A DNA stretch of 64,000 bases from Cohnella panacarvi Gsoil 349. Its GTDB lineage: Bacteria > Bacillota > Bacilli > Paenibacillales > Paenibacillaceae. Below the pieces are notes generated by a model, which saw only the letters and a program-made list of their open reading frames with translations, was not told where the DNA came from and did no database searches. The stretch is taken from positions 3,124,936 through 3,188,935 of the forward strand of contig NZ_KI911563.1 in assembly GCF_000515335.1 (NCBI RefSeq). The letters run 5' to 3'. Of this stretch, positions 61,158 through 64,000 are shown piece by piece (the first letter of the stretch is position 1; every line of letters begins with the position of its first letter). A program made the position numbers and the translations under genes.

Positions 61158-62195
61158 TTATTTAACCAATTCGGACAATAGGCGGTATGATTTCAAGCGC
61201 GCTTCATGATCGTAGATTTGCGCCGCGACGATGAGTTCGTCGGCTTGGGTCTCTTCGAGTATGCTCGCCATCCGGGCCCGCACCGTGTCCGGGCTGCCGA
61301 TAACCGCGTATTGCAGCATATGGCGAAGATGGAACTGTTCCTGCGCGGTCCATAAGCCGTCCATCGCTTCCACGTCCACGGGCGGCAGCAGCTTGCCGGT
61401 ACGGCCCCGGATGATGTTCAGGAACGTCTGGTACAGCGAAGTCGCGAGCCTCTGCGCCTCGTAGTCGGTGTCCGCGACGATCGCGTTCATGCCGACCATG
61501 ACGTGAGGCTTTTCGAGCGCGTCGGACGGCCGGAAGTTGCTGCGGTACAGGTCGAGCGCCGGGAGCAAGTAATCCGGGGCAAAATGGCTCGCGAACGCGA
61601 AAGGAAGTCCAAGCTGGGCAGCCAACTGCGCGCTGAAGCCGCTGGAGCCGAGCAGCCAGATCGGAATGTCGAGACCTTCGCCGGGAATGGCGCGCACGTT
61701 GCCGGGCGTATGGATCGCGTCGGGCGACGGATGGAAATATTCGCGCAGCTCCGCGACTTGCTCCGGGAAGTTCTGTCCGTCGCTCGTCAGTCCACGGCGC
61801 AAGGCGCGGGCGGCCGGCTGGTCCGAGCCCGGCGCGCGGCCGAGACCGAGATCGATGCGTCCCGGGAACAGCGACTCCAGCGTGCCGAATTGCTCGGCGA
61901 TGACGAGCGGCGCGTGGTTCGGCAGCATGATCCCGCCGGAGCCGACGCGGATCGAGTTCGTTCCGGCCGCGATATGGCCGATGACGACCGAAGTCGCGGA
62001 GCTTGCGATGCCGGGCATATTGTGGTGCTCGGCGAGCCAGTAGCGCTTATAGCCCCATTCTTCGGCATGCCGCGCTAGATCCAGCGAATGGCGGAGCGCG
62101 TCGGACGCCGTGCTGCCCGATACGATCGGGGCGAGATCCAAGACGGATAAGGGAACGTCGGCAAGACGTTTAGGCGTTGAAGTAGTGTCGGGCAT
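61158..62195 (-). CDS. LLM class flavin-dependent oxidoreductase
   Basis: 345-residue luciferase-like protein of the YceB/YvbT branch. [21 protein letters not shown] opens the barrel; [79 protein letters not shown] is the conserved core. GGAGG precedes ATG 62195. It lies divergent to the mhqR operon with about 165 bp between, so regulation by MhqR is possible but not shown. Confidence 0.92.
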   Translation of the reverse strand: MPDTTSTPKRLADVPLSVLDLAPIVSGSTASDALRHSLDLARHAEEWGYKRYWLAEHHNMPGIASSATSVVIGHIAAGTNSIRVGSGGIMLPNHAPLVIAEQFGTLESLFPGRIDLGLGRAPGSDQPAARALRRGLTSDGQNFPEQVAELREYFHPSPDAIHTPGNVRAIPGEGLDIPIWLLGSSGFSAQLAAQLGLPFAFASHFAPDYLLPALDLYRSNFRPSDALEKPHVMVGMNAIVADTDYEAQRLATSLYQTFLNIIRGRTGKLLPPVDVEAMDGLWTAQEQFHLRHMLQYAVIGSPDTVRARMASILEETQADELIVAAQIYDHEARLKSYRLLSELVK

Positions 62196-62289
62196 AAAGC
62201 ATTCGGCCTCCGATCGATCAATATAGGTTAATGATTTCCTTGTTTCCTATTATCGAACAGTCGGATAACGAATCGCAAGTTTAGGGGGG

Positions 62290-62330
62290 TTGACAGCCGG
62301 CCGATTATCTATTATCTTAAATTTAAGATA
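62290..62330 (+). promoter_or_regulatory. mhqR promoter with MhqR operator
   Basis: TTGACA (62290-62295), a 17-base spacer and TATCTT (62313-62318). The perfect 18-bp palindrome TATCTTAAATTTAAGATA occupies 62313-62330 and covers the -10 box. The near-identical copy at the pirin promoter supports a shared regulator. Confidence 0.75.
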
Positions 62331-62366
62331 TTCAATATCAAGACAACAACAAAGGAGCTGTTGCCC

Positions 62367-62813
62367 TTGTACGATAACCACGAAGCATCGCTGAACCTCT
62401 ATATCGCGCTGAACCGCGCCAGCCAATGGATCAATGCGCATGCGGACCGCGATATCAAGCAATACGGGCTGAACCGCACCGAGTTCGGCGTGCTGGAGCT
62501 CCTGTACCATAAAGGCGCGCAGCCGTTGCAACAGATCGGCGGGAAAGTGCTCATGAGCAGCGGCAACATTACGTACGTCATCGATAAGCTCGAGCAGAAG
62601 CGGTTGGTGCGGCGCAACGCCTCGACGGAAGACCGCAGGCTGATCTATGCGGAAATTACCGAGCAAGGCCGACAGTTCATGTCTGAAGCTTTTCCCAACC
62701 ACGCGGAAGTCATCGATCGGGTGCTGAGCGCATTGACGGCGGAAGAGAAGGCAACAATGAGCGCATTGTTGAAAAAAACGGGCAAATTCGCCCAAGAGGA
62801 GTGGTCTAAATGA
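62367..62813 (+). CDS. mhqR: MarR family regulator MhqR
   Basis: 148-residue winged-helix repressor. The DNA-binding region reads LNRTEFGVLELLYHKGAQPLQQIGGKVLMSSGNITYVIDKLEQKRLVRR, with the wing NASTEDRRLIYAEIT. The order mhqR, dioxygenase, mhqD is that of the S. aureus mhqRED operon and fits the quinone-sensing MhqR of B. subtilis. TTG 62367 (9 bases after AAAGGAG) is preferred to TTG 62361. The stop overlaps the next ATG. Confidence 0.9.
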   Translation: MYDNHEASLNLYIALNRASQWINAHADRDIKQYGLNRTEFGVLELLYHKGAQPLQQIGGKVLMSSGNITYVIDKLEQKRLVRRNASTEDRRLIYAEITEQGRQFMSEAFPNHAEVIDRVLSALTAEEKATMSALLKKTGKFAQEEWSK

Positions 62814-63772
62814 CAACGCAACAACGTACGGCAGGCATTCACCACGTCACCGCATTCGTGCAGGACGCGCAGAGAACGGTAGATTTCTACTCGGGGTTCC
62901 TCGGACTTCGTCTGGTGAAGAAAACGATCAACTTCGACGCGCCGGAAGTTTATCACCTGTACTTCGGTAACGAAGGCGGAAGTCCGGGCACGGTCATCAC
63001 GTTCTTCCCGTGGAAGGGTTCGCGTCACGGCCGCGTCGGCAGAGGCCAAGTCGGGGTCACGTCTTACGTCGTGCCGGTCGACGCTTTCGATTTCTGGCAG
63101 GAGCGGCTTAGCAAGTTCAGCGTGGATTACAAGGAGGCGACTCGCTTCGGCGAGCAGTACCTGCAGTTCGAGGATCCGGACGGCTTGCGGGTCGAGATCG
63201 TCGCACGGGAGGAAGGCCCGCGCAGTAAGTGGACGTTCGGCGGCGTGCCGGCGGACAAAGCGATCAAAGGCTTCGGCGGAGCGGTGCTGTTCAGCGGCGC
63301 GCCGAACAAAACCGGCAACGTGCTCGAGCAAGTGCTCGGGTTCGAGGTGGAGCGGGAAGACGGAGCGTATAGACGCTACAGAGGAACGGGAGATCTGGGC
63401 AACAAAATCGATATTCTGCTCGATCCCGCAGCGGCGGGAGACGGCGTCGGCGGCTCCGGCACCGTGCACCATATCGCTTGGCGGGCGAAGGACGACGTCG
63501 ATCATGTCGCATACCGGAGCCGCGCCCTGGGCAACGGCATGCAGCCGACGCCGGTCATCGACCGCAACTATTTCAACGCGATTTACTTCCGCGAGCCGGG
63601 AGGCATCCTGTTCGAGATCGCGACCGATCCTCCGGGCTTCGCGCACGATGAATCGTTCGAGACGATGGGCGAGAAGCTCATGCTTCCGTCTTGGTTCGAG
63701 CCGCACCGCGAAGCGATCACGGCTGGGCTGCCTCCGATCGAAGTTCGCGTACTGGAGGGGGCTCGATCATGA
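62810..63772 (+). CDS. mhqO: Ring-cleaving dioxygenase (MhqO/MhqE type)
   Basis: 320-residue protein of two vicinal-oxygen-chelate modules. Metal ligands are likely His11-12 in GIHHVTAFVQDAQRTVDFY, His in GTVHHIAWRAKDDVDH and Glu in GILFEIATDPPGFA. It opens hydroquinone or catechol-type rings and so removes toxic quinones. Starts within the mhqR stop (ATGA) and ends overlapping the mhqD start, so the operon is tightly coupled. Confidence 0.93.
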   Translation: MTTQQRTAGIHHVTAFVQDAQRTVDFYSGFLGLRLVKKTINFDAPEVYHLYFGNEGGSPGTVITFFPWKGSRHGRVGRGQVGVTSYVVPVDAFDFWQERLSKFSVDYKEATRFGEQYLQFEDPDGLRVEIVAREEGPRSKWTFGGVPADKAIKGFGGAVLFSGAPNKTGNVLEQVLGFEVEREDGAYRRYRGTGDLGNKIDILLDPAAAGDGVGGSGTVHHIAWRAKDDVDHVAYRSRALGNGMQPTPVIDRNYFNAIYFREPGGILFEIATDPPGFAHDESFETMGEKLMLPSWFEPHREAITAGLPPIEVRVLEGARS

Positions 63773-64000
63773 AGCATGCTTTTAAGCAGGGGACCAACCC
63801 AAGCGCGCCTACGCTCGTCATCCTTCACGGGACAGGAGGCACGGAGAACGACTTGCTGCCGCTGGCGAACCATATTTCCGCGGAATCGTCGGTGCTCGGC
63901 GTGAGGGGCAACGTTCTCGAGAACGGAATGCCGCGGTTTTTCCGGCGGTTGGCCGAAGGCGTATTCGACGAGGCGGATTTGATCTTCCGCACGAAGGAGC
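63769..64000 (+). CDS. mhqD: MhqD-like carboxylesterase (3' end outside window)
   Basis: The first 77 residues of an alpha/beta hydrolase: TLVILHGTGGTENDLLPLANHI has the oxyanion-loop motif of phospholipase/carboxylesterase family members such as MhqD. The gene continues past base 64000. It overlaps mhqO by 4 bases and is the third gene of the quinone-stress operon. Confidence 0.88.
   Translation, partial: MKHAFKQGTNPSAPTLVILHGTGGTENDLLPLANHISAESSVLGVRGNVLENGMPRFFRRLAEGVFDEADLIFRTKE

Overview
The window reads as chromosomal DNA from a GC-rich, spore-former-type Firmicute of the Paenibacillaceae (Paenibacillus/Cohnella-like). The pointers are YesN-type AraC response regulators with sugar-binding lipoproteins, AGGAGG ribosome-binding sites, TTG/GTG starts, a KimA potassium importer behind a cyclic-di-AMP riboswitch, a ZTP riboswitch, an mhqR-mhqO-mhqD quinone-stress operon, LipL and a Bacillus-like oligo-1,6-glucosidase. 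No rRNA, phage, intact IS element or CRISPR array is visible. Genus is an inference; no database was searched.

Layout. 0-7.5 kb: carbohydrate sensing and use (truncated response regulator, solute-binding lipoprotein, AraC regulator, a ThuA / Gfo-Idh-MocA / GH13 operon, a lipoprotein esterase). 7.5-12 kb: a transglutaminase-like protein, a TetR-controlled efflux permease fused in frame to the tail of its own ATPase, and a chemoreceptor. 12-25.4 kb: a CE15-like esterase, LysR/ilvE, an ABC exporter divergent from a TetR gene, HD-domain and amidohydrolase proteins, DinB, a luciferase-like oxidoreductase, a GGDEF protein, a ZTP riboswitch in front of a DJ-1/PfpI gene, and an SDR epimerase. 25.5-26.2 kb: a non-coding array of 14 tandem 50/51-bp hairpin units ending in a 20-bp-arm perfect palindrome. 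26.3-29.5 kb: a regulator/YhfC/PLDc_N/ABC operon resembling yxlEFG. 29.5-42.3 kb: a GGDEF protein with a LacI-like sensor, the c-di-AMP riboswitch and kimA, a flavoprotein dehydrogenase, tRNA-Asp beside gluQ, pirin, beta-carbonic anhydrase, GT2 plus LAB_N, rlmN and greA. 42.6-48.1 kb: a methyltransferase, thrC and an ABC importer of the TrpXYZ type. 48.1-49.7 kb: a PD-(D/E)XK-like nuclease gene lying among short palindromic repeats. 49.7-56 kb: lipL, LysE, alcohol dehydrogenase and a SWIM/SNF2 helicase. 56-57.2 kb: an AT-rich cassette between two copies of one hairpin. 57.2-64 kb: a chemoreceptor, AlkD and an alkyltransferase-like protein, pepT, a luciferase-like oxidoreductase and the mhqR-mhqO-mhqD operon (mhqD cut by the window end).

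How parts work together. The mhqR promoter and the pirin promoter 24 kb away carry nearly identical 18-bp operators over their -10 boxes, which suggests one quinone/electrophile regulon. tRNA-Asp(GTC) lies directly upstream of gluQ, whose product modifies that tRNA. Two metabolite riboswitches (ZTP, c-di-AMP) each come with a terminator. Several regulator genes have long palindromes next to them that probably serve as operators.
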